The notes beneath the pieces are model-generated. The model had not been told where the DNA came from, searched no databases, and worked only from the letters and a program-made list of their open reading frames with translations. A DNA stretch of 63,149 nucleotides, taken from Azonexus hydrophilus (GTDB taxonomy: Bacteria > Pseudomonadota > Gammaproteobacteria > Burkholderiales > Rhodocyclaceae). Where the stretch lies: positions 1-63,149 of the forward strand of contig NZ_CAJHOB010000014.1 of assembly GCF_905120355.1 (NCBI RefSeq), read 5' to 3'. Shown in pieces: positions 24,117 to 33,696 of this stretch (within the stretch, counting starts at the first letter, position 1; each line of letters starts with the position of its first letter). A program made the position numbers and the translations under genes.

Positions 24117-25049
24117 TCAGAGTAGCGCGCCACCGTCGAGCCGCCGGCAGCGCATATGCTCGCGCAGGCGCCGCAGCGCTTCCTGCTGAATCTGACGCAC
24201 GCGCTCGCGCGTCAGGCCAAGCTCCTCGGCCAACGACTCGAGCGTGCTCATCTCGCAGCCATTCAGGCCGTAACGCCGCTCGATGACATGGCGCTGCCGT
24301 TCACTGAGCACATGCAGACTGTCAGCCACCAGGGCTTCGATCTGCTGCCGTTCAAGGCTGCCTTCAGGATCGCTGGCCGGCGCATCGTCGGCAATGAACT
24401 CGACCATGCTGTGCGCAGCATCGATATCGAGCGGCGCATCGAGTGAGGCAATGTGCTCATTCAGGGCCAGGATGCGCTGCACATCGGCCAATGGCCGGTC
24501 CAGCAGCAGCGCCACTTTTTCCAGACTCGCCTCATGCGGGTCATCGAGCGCCAGATGGCGCAGCGCCCGCAGCACCAGGTTGATTTCCTTCACCACATGC
24601 ACCGGCAGACGGATGGTGCGAGCCTGATTCATCAGGCTACGCTCGATATGCTGACGTATCCACCAGGTGGCGTAGGTGGAAAAGCGAAAGCCGCGCTCCG
24701 GATCGAATTTCTCCAGCGCATGCATGAGACCGAGGTTGCCCTCTTCGATCAGATCCAGGAAAGCCATGCCCCGGTTCTGGTAGCGGCGCGCCAGATAGAC
24801 CACCAGCCGCAGATTGCACTCGATCATGGTTTGCCGGGCGGCAAAATCACCCGCCTGCGCCCGGCGCGCGGTCGCCAGTTCTTCTTCCGCACTCAGCAGC
24901 GCATGACCACCAATATCACTCAGATAGGCCTGGGTGATATCACCCAGCAGCTCGCCCGCACCACCGCCCGCCGCGTACTGGGCCGCATCCCAGGCATCAT
25001 CTGCCGGTGGCAGGTCATCATGCGCGCTGCTCCCGGCGACGGCTGTCAT
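24117..25049 (-). CDS. rpoS: RNA polymerase sigma factor RpoS
   Basis: A 310-residue sigma-70-family stationary-phase/general stress sigma factor. Region 1.2 begins near 38 ([10 protein letters not shown]). Regions 2.1-2.4 follow, with [37 protein letters not shown] and [20 protein letters not shown] (about 78-140). Region 3 has [12 protein letters not shown]. Region 4.2 carries the [23 protein letters not shown]. The gene follows nlpD with an ATGA overlap, the arrangement conserved in proteobacteria, where the main rpoS promoter is usually inside nlpD. The C-terminal end is a short family-variable tail. Confidence 0.95.
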   Translation of the reverse strand: MTAVAGSSAHDDLPPADDAWDAAQYAAGGGAGELLGDITQAYLSDIGGHALLSAEEELATARRAQAGDFAARQTMIECNLRLVVYLARRYQNRGMAFLDLIEEGNLGLMHALEKFDPERGFRFSTYATWWIRQHIERSLMNQARTIRLPVHVVKEINLVLRALRHLALDDPHEASLEKVALLLDRPLADVQRILALNEHIASLDAPLDIDAAHSMVEFIADDAPASDPEGSLERQQIEALVADSLHVLSERQRHVIERRYGLNGCEMSTLESLAEELGLTRERVRQIQQEALRRLREHMRCRRLDGGALL

Positions 25050-25960
25050 CGCTTGGGCAGGAAAGGTCCGGGATCGACCGGCAAGCCCTGGCGGCGGATT
25101 TCAAAATGCAGCTTGACGCTATCCGTACCGCTACTGCCCATTTCGGAAATCTTCTGGCCCAGCTTCACCGCCTGGCCTTCCTTCACCAGCAGCTTGCTGT
25201 TGTGGGCATAGACCGAAAGCAGATCGGTGTTGTGCTTGATGATGACCAGCTTGCCGTAGCCCTGCGGCCCGTTGCCGGCAAACAAGACCCGGCCATCACC
25301 TGCCGCATGCACAGGATCACCCTGCTTGCCTTCGAAATCGATGCCCTTGTTGCTGCTGCCGTTGTAAGCCGCCTTGATCTTTGCCCCCGTCGGCCAGGCC
25401 CAGGTCACGCCGGCAACAGAGGCGGTGCTGGCGGCAGGCGGTACCGTGGCGGCCGCCGCTGTCGGTGCGGGCGCAGCCGCAGGAGACGCATTCGGTGCTG
25501 GAACCGCCGGCGCATTGAGGCGGGTATTCGCTTCTTCCGAATAGGGCTCCTTGCCGCCACGCGGCTCGTGCACGAGGGTACCAGCCGGTGCAACTGCCGG
25601 CGCCGGAGCACCATCGAGCGAGCGTGTTTCGACAGCACCGGCAACACCGACCGGCACAGCCGTCACTGCCGGCGCTGCGGTAGCCCCCGTTCCAGTCGGG
25701 CGCAAGCGCAAGATTTGCCCGACCTGCAGCATGGCGGGATTATCGATGTTGTTAAGTCCAGCCAACTCGGTCGGCGTCATGCCGTGCTCACGGGCAATCC
25801 GGTACAGGGTATCACCCGGCTTGACCTGATATTCCCCTGGCCCCGCCTGCCGAGACGACGCCATCGGTGATGAGGGTTCACGTGTCACAGCGGGTGCCGG
25901 CGCCTGCGAACAGGCGGTCACGGACAAGAGAAGAAACAGGGGGAAATAAATTTTTATCAT
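25046..25960 (-). CDS. nlpD: NlpD-like murein hydrolase activator lipoprotein
   Basis: A 304-residue lipoprotein. Its signal ends in the lipobox VTAC (FLLLSVTAC). A LysM domain ([20 protein letters not shown] to LQVGQILRL) binds peptidoglycan. A low-complexity Ala/Pro linker of about 90 residues follows, then an M23/LytM domain. The LytM zinc ligands are degenerate (NKGIDFEG in place of the HxGxD His, and KLHFE in place of HLH), as in E. coli NlpD and EnvC, which activate amidases without cutting the wall themselves. The start at 25960 places the lipobox correctly. It lies directly upstream of rpoS. Confidence 0.92.
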   Translation of the reverse strand: MIKIYFPLFLLLSVTACSQAPAPAVTREPSSPMASSRQAGPGEYQVKPGDTLYRIAREHGMTPTELAGLNNIDNPAMLQVGQILRLRPTGTGATAAPAVTAVPVGVAGAVETRSLDGAPAPAVAPAGTLVHEPRGGKEPYSEEANTRLNAPAVPAPNASPAAAPAPTAAAATVPPAASTASVAGVTWAWPTGAKIKAAYNGSSNKGIDFEGKQGDPVHAAGDGRVLFAGNGPQGYGKLVIIKHNTDLLSVYAHNSKLLVKEGQAVKLGQKISEMGSSGTDSVKLHFEIRRQGLPVDPGPFLPKR

Positions 25961-26628
25961 TGTGTTCCAGGCAAGAGCGGGACAAAGCGGACCGGGTCCA
26001 GACGCGTCTCGACAAAGCCTTCTGCGGTATGTTCGACCATGCAAAGATACTGTGATTGCCCCCCGACCGGCAAGACCAGCCGTCCACCAGGCGCCAGCTG
26101 ACGCAGCAGATCGGCTGGGATGGCAGCGCCAGCAGCAGCGACGATGATGCTGTCGAACGGCGCCGCTTCCGGCAGACCGAAATGGCCATCGGCCAGCTTC
26201 AGCCGCACATTGAACTGCTGCAGCACACGCAGGTGTTCCTTCGCCTTGTCCAGCAACGGCGCCAGGCGCTCGACGCTATAGACCTCGGGACTCAGCTGCG
26301 CCAGAACGGCCGCCTGATAACCGCAGCCTGTTCCAACTTCCAGCGTCTTGCCCAGACCGGCTCGGCCATTGAGCAACAACTCGACCATGCGGGCGACGAT
26401 GTAGGGCTGCGAAATGGTCTGCCCCAGGCCAAGTGGCAGGGCCGTGTCTTCATAGGCCCGCGAAGCCAGGGCCTCTTCGACGAAAATATGCCGCGGCACG
26501 GCAGCCATCGCCTGCAGCACCCTTTCATTGGCGATGCCTTTTTGTCGCAGGCGATCGACCATCCGCGCCCGCGTGCGTTGCGACGTCATGCCGATGCCTT
26601 GCAAGGCGTGTAAATGTGCTGCATTCAT
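25957..26628 (-). CDS. pcm: Protein-L-isoaspartate O-methyltransferase
   Basis: A 223-residue PCMT that methylates L-isoaspartyl residues in aged proteins with SAM, starting their repair. Its motifs are MTSQRTRARMVDRLRQKGI, GQTISQPYIVARM, the SAM site LEVGTGCGYQAAVL and the VYSVE loop, ending in LVLPVG. I prefer the start at 26628. Another ATG at 26652 lies inside the end of surE and is also possible. It overlaps nlpD by four bases and belongs to the surE-pcm-nlpD-rpoS string, genes for stationary-phase maintenance. Confidence 0.93.
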   Translation of the reverse strand: MNAAHLHALQGIGMTSQRTRARMVDRLRQKGIANERVLQAMAAVPRHIFVEEALASRAYEDTALPLGLGQTISQPYIVARMVELLLNGRAGLGKTLEVGTGCGYQAAVLAQLSPEVYSVERLAPLLDKAKEHLRVLQQFNVRLKLADGHFGLPEAAPFDSIIVAAAGAAIPADLLRQLAPGGRLVLPVGGQSQYLCMVEHTAEGFVETRLDPVRFVPLLPGTQ

Positions 26629-26639
26629 GGTGGTAGGAA

Positions 26640-27380
26640 TTATTGCACCCATTGCCGGATGCGGCTGAGTTGGCCGGCATGTGTCAGGTCGATCTGCAAC
26701 GGCGTCACCGATACCCGCCCCTGCTCGACCGCATGAAAATCAGTGCCCGGACCGGCATCGGCAGCCGCCCCGGCGGCACCGATCCAATAGACGGTTTCCT
26801 TGCGCGGCGACACGCTGCGCACCACCGGTTCCGCCTTGTGCCGGCGCCCCAGGCGGGTCACTTCGAGGCCGGTAATGGCGCTGAAGGGGAGATCGGGAAT
26901 ATTGACATTCAATAAAACAGGTTCGTTAACCGGCGCTTGAATATGGCGTTCGACCAATTGCCGGGCAATCTGTCCGGCCGTATCAAAATGGCGACAATCA
27001 AATGTCGTCATCGACAGGGCGAAAGAGGGAATTCCCAGCAGATAACCTTCCGTGGCCGCCGCCACCGTTCCGGAATAAATGGTGTCATCGCCCATATTGG
27101 CCCCGGCATTGATACCGGAAACCACCAAATCCGGCATGGCATCGAGCATGCCGCTCACCGCCAGGTGTACACAATCGGTGGGCGTGCCATTGACGTAATA
27201 AAAGCCATTGGCGGCCTGTTTCACAATCAATGGACGATCCAGCGTCAATGAGTGGCTGGCACCACTGCGATTCTGCTCCGGGGCGACTACCACGACCTCG
27301 CCCAGATCGGACAAGGCCTCGGCCAAAGCGGCCAGCCCCGGAGCAAAATAACCGTCGTCGTTACTTAACAGGATACGCAT
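26640..27380 (-). CDS. surE: 5'/3'-nucleotidase SurE
   Basis: A 246-residue SurE metal-dependent nucleotidase/exopolyphosphatase. The active-site loop [15 protein letters not shown] carries Asp8 and Asp9. Other family landmarks are [14 protein letters not shown], the substrate loop [12 protein letters not shown] and [13 protein letters not shown]. The length is typical. The start ATG at 27380 overlaps the stop of the hns-like gene (TGATG), so its translation may depend on that gene. It probably scavenges nucleotides in stationary phase. It is the second gene of the hns-surE-pcm-nlpD-rpoS string. Confidence 0.95.
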   Translation of the reverse strand: MRILLSNDDGYFAPGLAALAEALSDLGEVVVVAPEQNRSGASHSLTLDRPLIVKQAANGFYYVNGTPTDCVHLAVSGMLDAMPDLVVSGINAGANMGDDTIYSGTVAAATEGYLLGIPSFALSMTTFDCRHFDTAGQIARQLVERHIQAPVNEPVLLNVNIPDLPFSAITGLEVTRLGRRHKAEPVVRSVSPRKETVYWIGAAGAAADAGPGTDFHAVEQGRVSVTPLQIDLTHAGQLSRIRQWVQ

Positions 27381-27706
27381 CAAGCAACCAGCAGCGCGTC
27401 CAGATTGCCACCTTCAGCCAACCACGATTCCACCCATTTCGGCTTGCGGCCGCGCCCCGTCCAGGACAGCCCGGCATCGAGCGGATGGCGGTACTTGATC
27501 TTGACCTTCCTGCCGGCCGCCGTTTTTTCCTTCTGCTTCCCGTCACCGGCAAACAACTCATCGAGGCTGAAACCACGGGCTTCAGCCAGCCGCTGCAGTT
27601 CCTTGCGCAAATTGTCACGCTCCTGAACTTCACGTTGTTTCAACTCGGCAACCACTTCCTGCTGCAGTGCACGCAATTCAGCAACATTCAATGCAGACAA
27701 ATTCAT
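27380..27706 (-). CDS. H-NS-family nucleoid-associated protein
   Basis: A 108-residue H-NS/MvaT-like protein of the Bordetella BpH3/Rhodobacter Spb group. The N-terminal coiled coil (residues 1-60, [20 protein letters not shown]) serves for oligomerisation. A basic linker [15 protein letters not shown] follows, and the DNA-binding motif [10 protein letters not shown], near residues 82-91, inserts in the minor groove of AT-rich DNA. Such proteins silence horizontally acquired genes. Direct coupling to surE (TGATG) is notable. The window contains an AT-containing accessory island that could be one of its targets, which is inference. Confidence 0.9.
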   Translation of the reverse strand: MNLSALNVAELRALQQEVVAELKQREVQERDNLRKELQRLAEARGFSLDELFAGDGKQKEKTAAGRKVKIKYRHPLDAGLSWTGRGRKPKWVESWLAEGGNLDALLVA

Positions 27707-27788
27707 TACCGGCTCCTTTTAATAAATGAGGGGAGCAATTTAGTTGAAGTACACATTTTTTTCAATCAAGCCTGAATGAAACAATAAT

Positions 27789-28757
27789 TCACTCCTGCTT
27801 TTTCCCGAATAACCGATCTGTCAATTTCACATACCAGGCCGCCGATTGCACCTGCACGATATAGGCCAGGGTAATCACCAGCGCCGCATCGGCACCTTCC
27901 GTACCCAACGCATTCATGGCCAGCGCCAGGGCAATTGAAAGATTGCGCATCACCGTCCCATAAACCAGCGCAATCGCATCGCCACGTGGCAATAAAACCC
28001 GGGCCATAATTGTGCTCAATAAATAATTCCCACCATATAAGGCCAGCAAAGGCAAAATCAGCTGCAATAGTTGCGCTGGCTGTGCAAGTAATTGCTCTGC
28101 CTTCAAAGCCATGGCCACGAACACGATGCCCAGCACCCCAAGAGTGGACAGCGGCGGAAAGCGTGGCCCCCACTCACTCTGGAACGCTTTCACCCCGTAT
28201 TTCCTGATCAGCAGCGACTGGGTGATGTACCCGGCCAGCATCGGCAAAAAGACGATGAAAATAATTTGCCAGAACACCGCCATGAAATCCACCGGAATGC
28301 GGGTTCCCATCAGCCATTGCAGATAAAAGGGGGTCGCGAGCGAGCCGAGGATCAGCCCGAGAACGGTCATTTTCACTGCAGCACCGAGATTGCCGCCGGC
28401 AAAGCCAGTCCAGGAAATGGTCATGCCGGATGTGGGCAGCAACGCCGCCAGCAACAAGCCAACGGCGTAATAGGGCTGTTCCGGAAAGAAAAAACGGCCA
28501 AGCGCATAGGCAAGAAAAGGAATGATGGCGAAATTGATCAGCTGCGCCAGCCCCTGCGCCTTGCCATCGCCCCCTGCAAACAACATGCCGATTTTCAGGG
28601 TCACCATCATCGGGTAAACCATGAGGAAAGTCAGCGGCACAATCAGATGCTTCATCCAGCCGACCGACAGCCCCCAGCCGGCAAGAAAGCCGAACCCCAT
28701 GGCCAGGGGAATCGCAAGTGTCAGGTTTTTTGAAAGTTGGGAGAGCAGACCAAACAT
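27789..28757 (-). CDS. BASS/ACR3-like membrane transporter
   Basis: A 322-residue membrane protein with about ten hydrophobic helices of the bile acid:sodium symporter/arsenite permease (BASS) superfamily. Telling segments are FLAGWGLSVGWMKHLIVPLT, LLLAALLPTSGMTISWTGFA (the family's discontinuous helix with P-S-G) and GTVMRNLSIALALAM. It is probably a secondary transporter. Arsenite is only one possible substrate, because there are no ars genes here and the ACR3 Cys pattern is not clear. The start at 28757 is preferred because the frame upstream is rich in Arg and Cys. It is divergent from fabI. Confidence 0.75.
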   Translation of the reverse strand: MFGLLSQLSKNLTLAIPLAMGFGFLAGWGLSVGWMKHLIVPLTFLMVYPMMVTLKIGMLFAGGDGKAQGLAQLINFAIIPFLAYALGRFFFPEQPYYAVGLLLAALLPTSGMTISWTGFAGGNLGAAVKMTVLGLILGSLATPFYLQWLMGTRIPVDFMAVFWQIIFIVFLPMLAGYITQSLLIRKYGVKAFQSEWGPRFPPLSTLGVLGIVFVAMALKAEQLLAQPAQLLQLILPLLALYGGNYLLSTIMARVLLPRGDAIALVYGTVMRNLSIALALAMNALGTEGADAALVITLAYIVQVQSAAWYVKLTDRLFGKKQE

Positions 28758-28934
28758 GGCACTTCCTGCCGAGGTTAATAAGCGGTCAATTATATTCTTC
28801 CAGCACTGCCGCCGCCAGGCTTTCTGCTGCTTACCGGCACAACGTGCGCCTGTTGCAACAGCGCGAACAAGCAACGTCACGCCTGCATTCTCGGTTTATA
28901 ATTCCGCGGCTAACCCCCTAGGGAGAAAAAATTC

Positions 28935-29732
28935 ATGGGCTTTCTTGCTGATAAAAAAATCCTGCTCACCGGGCTGCTGTCCAAGCACTCGATTGCCTAC
29001 GGCATCGCCAAGGCCTGCCACCGCGAAGGCGCACAACTAGCTTTTACCTATCAGAGCGAGCGATTTGAAGAGCGCATCAAGAAATTTGCCGCCGAATTCG
29101 GTAGCGACGTGGTGATCCAGCTCGATGTCGCCAGCGACGAGCAGATCGACAACGCCTTTGCCGCACTGCGCCAGCATTGGGACGGCCTGGATGGCCTGGT
29201 GCACTCGATCGCCTATGCGCCGACCGAAGCCATCGAAGGGGATTTCCTCAACGGTATGTCGCGCGAAGCCTTCCGTATCGCCCACGAAATTTCGTCCTAC
29301 AGCTACCCCGCCCTGGTCAAGGCCGCACGGCCGATGATGCAGGGGCGCAAGGCCTCGGCCCTGGCGCTGACCTATCTCGGCGCGGAAAGAACCATGCCCA
29401 ACTACAACACCATGGGCCTGGCCAAAGCCAGCCTGGAAGCGGCCACCCGCTACCTGGCCTTCTGCCTTGGCCCGGAGGGCATCCGCGCCAACGCCATTTC
29501 TGCCGGTCCGATCAAAACCCTGGCGGCCTCCGGCATCGGCAATTTCGGCAAGCTGCTGGCCTACAACTCGCACCACGCCCCGCTGCGCCGCAACGTGACC
29601 ATCGAAGAAGTGGGCAATGCCGCCGCCTTCATGCTGTCCGATCTCGCCAGCGGCATCACCGGTGAAATCATGTACGTGGACGGTGGCATGAACACCACCG
29701 CCCTAGGTAACGCCGAGCCGCTGCCCGCCTGA
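28935..29732 (+). CDS. fabI: Enoyl-ACP reductase (NADH)
   Basis: A 265-residue FabI of the short-chain dehydrogenase fold, catalysing the last step of the fatty-acid elongation cycle. The cofactor site is at the start ([20 protein letters not shown]). The catalytic Tyr and Lys are in [14 protein letters not shown] (the Y-x6-K motif). The [18 protein letters not shown] loop closes over the substrate. Triclosan-type inhibitors target this enzyme. AGGGAGAAAAAATTC precedes the ATG, and a TATAAT at 28897 without a clear -35 box may be the promoter. It ends with a good terminator. Confidence 0.95.
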   Translation: MGFLADKKILLTGLLSKHSIAYGIAKACHREGAQLAFTYQSERFEERIKKFAAEFGSDVVIQLDVASDEQIDNAFAALRQHWDGLDGLVHSIAYAPTEAIEGDFLNGMSREAFRIAHEISSYSYPALVKAARPMMQGRKASALALTYLGAERTMPNYNTMGLAKASLEAATRYLAFCLGPEGIRANAISAGPIKTLAASGIGNFGKLLAYNSHHAPLRRNVTIEEVGNAAAFMLSDLASGITGEIMYVDGGMNTTALGNAEPLPA

Positions 29733-29750
29733 GCCCTCGCTGCTTCCTGC

Positions 29751-29784
29751 AACGCCGGCCCGGTTTGCCCCGGCCGGCGTTTTG
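29751..29784 (+). terminator. Terminator after fabI
   Basis: AACGCCGGCC pairs with GGCCGGCGTT around an 11-base loop, followed by TTTTG. The stem is GC-rich and perfect over ten base pairs. Confidence 0.85.
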
Positions 29785-29804
29785 TCAAGTGAAGGAGAGC
29801 TGGC

Positions 29805-31502
29805 ATGCGCTGGCGACCTGACTGGGCTAGCCCCTATCCCCGCGAACATCTGACCAGTGATGTGCTCGCCGGCATTGTCACCGCCCTGCTCGTCATCCCG
29901 CAGAGTCTCGCCTACGCGCTCCTGGCCGGCTTGCCCCCGCAGGCCGGGCTCTACGTCTCGATCCTGCCGGCCATCGCCTACGCCTGGCTGGGCAGTAGCC
30001 GGGTACAGGCGGTCGGGCCGGTCGCGATCACCTCGATCATGACCTACGCCGTACTGTCGCCACTGGCGACACCGGGCACAGGCGCTTACATCAGCCTGGC
30101 CGCAACCCTGGCCCTGGGCTCCGGCATCCTGCTCATCGCCGCCGCCCAGCTGCGCCTGGGCTTTCTGGCCCAATTACTGAGCCGCCCGGTCACTGCCGGT
30201 TTCATCAGCGGCTCGGCACTGCTGATCGTGCTCAGCCAGCTGCAGCACCTCTTTTCCTTCCAGCCACAGCAGACCAGCGCTGGCGCCGTAATCACCGCCT
30301 GGCTAACGCAAGGACGCTGGGACGCCAACAGCTGGCTTGGTGTTGCCGCCCTGCTCATCCTTGGCCTGGCGCGCTGGTACGCCCCACGGCATCTGCCGGC
30401 TGCTCCAGCCATTGCCGCACGCATCACCTTCTTCCTGCGCCTCCTGCCCCTGCTGCTGGTGCTTGTCGCGACCGCTCTGGTCGCCCATCTAGCGTTGGGG
30501 CAAACCTATGGCCTGCATCAGGTGGGGGGGCTCACCCCAGGGCTGCCGGCGCTACAGTTGAGTCTTCCCTCGCTCGATGACAGCAGCCGTCTGCTCCTGC
30601 CGATGGCACTGCTGGCGCTGATCGGCATGGTGCAGAACATGTCCATGGCGCAGGCACTGGCAAGCAGACGGTGCGAGCGTGTTGACGCCAATGCCGAACT
30701 CAATGGACTGGGCTGGGCCAACATCCTCGCCGCAGGCAGCGGTGGTATGCCCGTCGGCGGCGGCGTTTCACGTACGGCAATCAATGTCGCTGCGGGTGCG
30801 CAAACGCCGCTGGCCAGCATCGTGGCAGCACTCGTCATGCTCCTGATCGTACTCACTGCCGCCCCTTTATTCGCCCATGTGCCATTGGCGGTGCTCGCAG
30901 CCAGCATCATCACCGCTGCCCTGGGCATGTTGGACATCAAGGCGATGCACCAGGCCTGGCGGCATGACCGGGCCGACGGCATCGCCGCTCTCGGGACCGC
31001 GCTCGGAGTGTGTCTGCTCGGACTGGAAGTGGGGATCGCGCTCGGCGTCCTGTTTTCGCTCGCCACCCACCTCTACCGCGCCAGTACCCCGCATATCGCC
31101 GTAGTCGGTCGCATCCCCGGCAGCAGCCACTTCCGCAATGTCGCGCGACACCAGGTGGAGACCTTGCCCCAGGTGCTTTTCCTGCGCATCGATGAAAGCC
31201 TGTTCTTTGGCAACCTGGCGGCCGTGGAAAATCGCTTGCGTGACGAACTGGCGCACAATCCGACGCTGCGCGACGTGGTCCTGATCATGAGCGCCGTCAA
31301 TTGGGTCGATGCCAGCGCCGCCGAGATGCTGGCCAACCTGGCTGACGAACTCACTGCCGCCGGCATTAACCTGCATCTCGCCGAGGTCAAGGGACCGGTT
31401 CAGGACAGCTTGGAACGCGCGCCTTTGTGGCACACACTGCAGGGCAGGGTATTTCTTTCCGCAAACGACGCATTTGAAACCCTGGGCGCCCGCACCGCCT
31501 GA
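29805..31502 (+). CDS. SulP-family anion transporter with STAS domain
   Basis: A 565-residue SulP (SLC26-like) permease. About twelve membrane helices lie between residues 20 and 420, with the family motifs LLVIPQSLAYALLAGLPPQ near the start and GGMPVGGGVSRTAINVAAGA before the last helices. A cytoplasmic STAS domain (about 450-555, including VNWVDASAAEMLANL) is typical and probably regulates transport. Sulfate and other inorganic or small organic anions are substrates in relatives. The exact one cannot be told here. GAAGGAG precedes the ATG. It begins 20 bases after the fabI terminator, so it is probably independently transcribed. Confidence 0.9.
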   Translation: MRWRPDWASPYPREHLTSDVLAGIVTALLVIPQSLAYALLAGLPPQAGLYVSILPAIAYAWLGSSRVQAVGPVAITSIMTYAVLSPLATPGTGAYISLAATLALGSGILLIAAAQLRLGFLAQLLSRPVTAGFISGSALLIVLSQLQHLFSFQPQQTSAGAVITAWLTQGRWDANSWLGVAALLILGLARWYAPRHLPAAPAIAARITFFLRLLPLLLVLVATALVAHLALGQTYGLHQVGGLTPGLPALQLSLPSLDDSSRLLLPMALLALIGMVQNMSMAQALASRRCERVDANAELNGLGWANILAAGSGGMPVGGGVSRTAINVAAGAQTPLASIVAALVMLLIVLTAAPLFAHVPLAVLAASIITAALGMLDIKAMHQAWRHDRADGIAALGTALGVCLLGLEVGIALGVLFSLATHLYRASTPHIAVVGRIPGSSHFRNVARHQVETLPQVLFLRIDESLFFGNLAAVENRLRDELAHNPTLRDVVLIMSAVNWVDASAAEMLANLADELTAAGINLHLAEVKGPVQDSLERAPLWHTLQGRVFLSANDAFETLGARTA

Positions 31503-31537
31503 GAAGTCAGGTCTGACTTACCCCCAGCGCACACACA

Positions 31538-31577
31538 AGAAAAAACCCGGTGCCGCCAGAGATGACGGTACCGGGTT
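31538..31577 (-). terminator. Terminator after ppiD
   Basis: On the minus strand AACCCGGT and ACCGGGTT arms are followed by TTTTTTC. The loop is long (about 18 bases) and partly paired. It lies between the convergent SulP and ppiD genes. Confidence 0.7.
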
Positions 31578-31613
31578 ACTCAGGACAGACTGCCGCCGTC
31601 GGCGGCGACGGCA

Positions 31614-33491
31614 TCAGCGCTCGCTGGAGCTAGCCAACGCCTTCTCGTTCACATCCACCTTGTAACGCGCGCGCAGGGCGCTCAGGTACATGGCCACTTC
31701 CTGCTGCGCAGCCAGGGAACGCAATTGCCCCTGCAGCCCCTGACGACGTGCCGTATCCAGCGCCGCACCGGGGGTGACCTTGCTCAACCGATACAGTGCA
31801 TAGCCCTTGCCGGGCAAATCGACCCCGGCATACCCCGGCAACTTGCTCTTGTCCATGCGGAACACCAGCGGCGCTGCCTGCGGCGGCAACAAACGGGCAT
31901 CCATCCGCGATACCACCTTGTCTGCCCCCCAGGCCAGCTTGTCCGTCCCGGACTGCAAAGCAGCCAGGCGTGCCTCACCATCGGCACGCGCCAGTTTCTG
32001 CGCTTCCTGATTGACGAGCAGCTTCTCGATCGTTGCCTGCAATCCTGCCAGCGGCTGTACCGAGGCCGGCTGATATTCGGCAATGCGAGCCGCCACCAGG
32101 GTGTTCTGCGCCACTTCAACCGCCTCCGTGTTGCGCTTGTTCTGGATCGTGTCATCGCTGAACACGGCCGCCAGCAACTTGGCGTTACCGAGCACGCCCG
32201 CAGCCGGATTCGCTTCGCGTCCGATCCAGTCGCTGCGCTGGATCTTCAGCTTGAACTGGTCCGCCACCGGTTGCAGGCTATCGGACTGCTCATAGACCAT
32301 GTTGCTGAAACTCTCGGCCGCTTCGGCAAACTTGCGCGCCACGGCACTGCTTTTCAACTCACGCTCAATCTCGCCACGCACTTCGGCCAGAGGCTTTTCG
32401 CGCGCCACATGCTGACCTGTCAGCTTGATGATGTGAAACCCGAAATCCGACTCGACGATGCCGGAAACCTCTCCGTCGCGCAGGGCAAAAGTTGCATCCT
32501 CAAACGGTTTGACCATCATGCCACGGCCGAAAAAGCCAAGATCGCCGCCCTGCGAGGCTGAGCCGGGATCATCCGAATGTTTCCTGGCCAGCTCGGCAAA
32601 CGCCGCCGGCTTGGCCTGCACTTCACGCAGCACCTCTTCCGCTTTCTGCCGCGCCTTGTCCTTGCCCAGCTTTTCCGCAGCAATCAGGATATGACTGGCG
32701 CGGCGCTCCTCCGGTTGCTGGTAGCGCTCCTTGTGGCCGTCATACCACGCCTTGATTTCCGCCTCACTGACTTCAACGGCCAGGCTCTCTGGCGTCAATA
32801 CCACATATTCGACCTTGGCCTGATCAGGCGTGCGGAACTGTTCCGTGTTCTCGTCGTAGAACTTTTTCGCGGCGCCATCTTCGAGCTTGACCTTGGCCAC
32901 GTAATTTTCCACCGGCAGCACGAATTCCTGGACATGACGGGCTTCGCTCTGCAGCGCCAGAACCTTGTCCGTCACGCGCTGCGACACGATGCCGGAACGA
33001 CCGATGGTTCCCGCCAGTTGCTGCAAGGCCAGATCCTGCCGTACCTGCGCCTCGAAGCCCGCAGGCGACATCCCTTGCGCACTCAGCAAGGCTTCGTAGC
33101 GCTGTTGCGAAAACTGCCCGTTGTCCTGAAAAGCCTCGACCGCCATGATCGCCTGGCGTACCGCGTCATCACTGGCGAACAGATGCCGTTTGCGCGCTTC
33201 CTGGAACAACAGACGCTGGTCGATCAGATCGTCGAGGATGGCCTGGCGAAATTCCGGATTGTCGAGCACCTTCGGGTCCAGTTCGCCCAGCTGTCCGCGC
33301 AATCTGTCCTGTTGCTCACGTACCGCCTGCTGGAACTCCTGCTGCGAAATCTTGACCTCGCCCACCTTCGCCACATCGACGCCAGCACCACCGTCGCGGA
33401 AGGATTCGACGCCGAAAAAAGCAAACGGCAGCGCAATCAGGACCAGGAAAACCTGAACAATTTTCTTGTTGTTACGAACAGCATCAAACAT
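31614..33491 (-). CDS. ppiD: Periplasmic folding chaperone PpiD/SurA-type
   Basis: A 625-residue inner-membrane-anchored peptidyl-prolyl isomerase-like chaperone. An N-terminal anchor (residues 12-34, [23 protein letters not shown] helix) is followed by a SurA_N_3 segment, then a parvulin (PPIC) domain at about 262-355 with ERRASHILI and [20 protein letters not shown] second helical region follows. It assists outer-membrane protein folding and interacts with the Sec translocon. Its length is near the E. coli PpiD size (623). It has its own terminator and is monocistronic. Confidence 0.92.
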   Translation of the reverse strand: MFDAVRNNKKIVQVFLVLIALPFAFFGVESFRDGGAGVDVAKVGEVKISQQEFQQAVREQQDRLRGQLGELDPKVLDNPEFRQAILDDLIDQRLLFQEARKRHLFASDDAVRQAIMAVEAFQDNGQFSQQRYEALLSAQGMSPAGFEAQVRQDLALQQLAGTIGRSGIVSQRVTDKVLALQSEARHVQEFVLPVENYVAKVKLEDGAAKKFYDENTEQFRTPDQAKVEYVVLTPESLAVEVSEAEIKAWYDGHKERYQQPEERRASHILIAAEKLGKDKARQKAEEVLREVQAKPAAFAELARKHSDDPGSASQGGDLGFFGRGMMVKPFEDATFALRDGEVSGIVESDFGFHIIKLTGQHVAREKPLAEVRGEIERELKSSAVARKFAEAAESFSNMVYEQSDSLQPVADQFKLKIQRSDWIGREANPAAGVLGNAKLLAAVFSDDTIQNKRNTEAVEVAQNTLVAARIAEYQPASVQPLAGLQATIEKLLVNQEAQKLARADGEARLAALQSGTDKLAWGADKVVSRMDARLLPPQAAPLVFRMDKSKLPGYAGVDLPGKGYALYRLSKVTPGAALDTARRQGLQGQLRSLAAQQEVAMYLSALRARYKVDVNEKALASSSER

Positions 33492-33620
33492 ACGCGCAAA
33501 ATCCTTGGTTGGCGTTCAACAAATCGACAGCGGAATCGCGGCAGAACCGCAATCGTAAAGTGCGAAATGATACCGCACTTGACCGGAAGAGACCGTTTCT
33601 GCGGCATCCGCAAAACGCGT

Positions 33621-33652
33621 AAAAAAACCCCCGCCGTCATCTGGCGGGGGTT
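33621..33652 (-). terminator. Terminator after acnB
   Basis: On the minus strand AACCCCCGCC and GGCGGGGGTT arms with a 7-base loop are followed by TTTTTTT. This is a strong intrinsic terminator 45 bases after the acnB stop. Confidence 0.9.
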
Positions 33653-33696
33653 ACATCCACTGCACAGCGGCGCTATCACTGGCCGCTGCTCGTGTG

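Noticed and set aside
28874..28902. Sigma-70 promoter before fabI
   Set aside because: A perfect TATAAT is present, but the sequence 17 bases upstream (ACGTCA) is not a -35 box, so I mention it only in the fabI entry.
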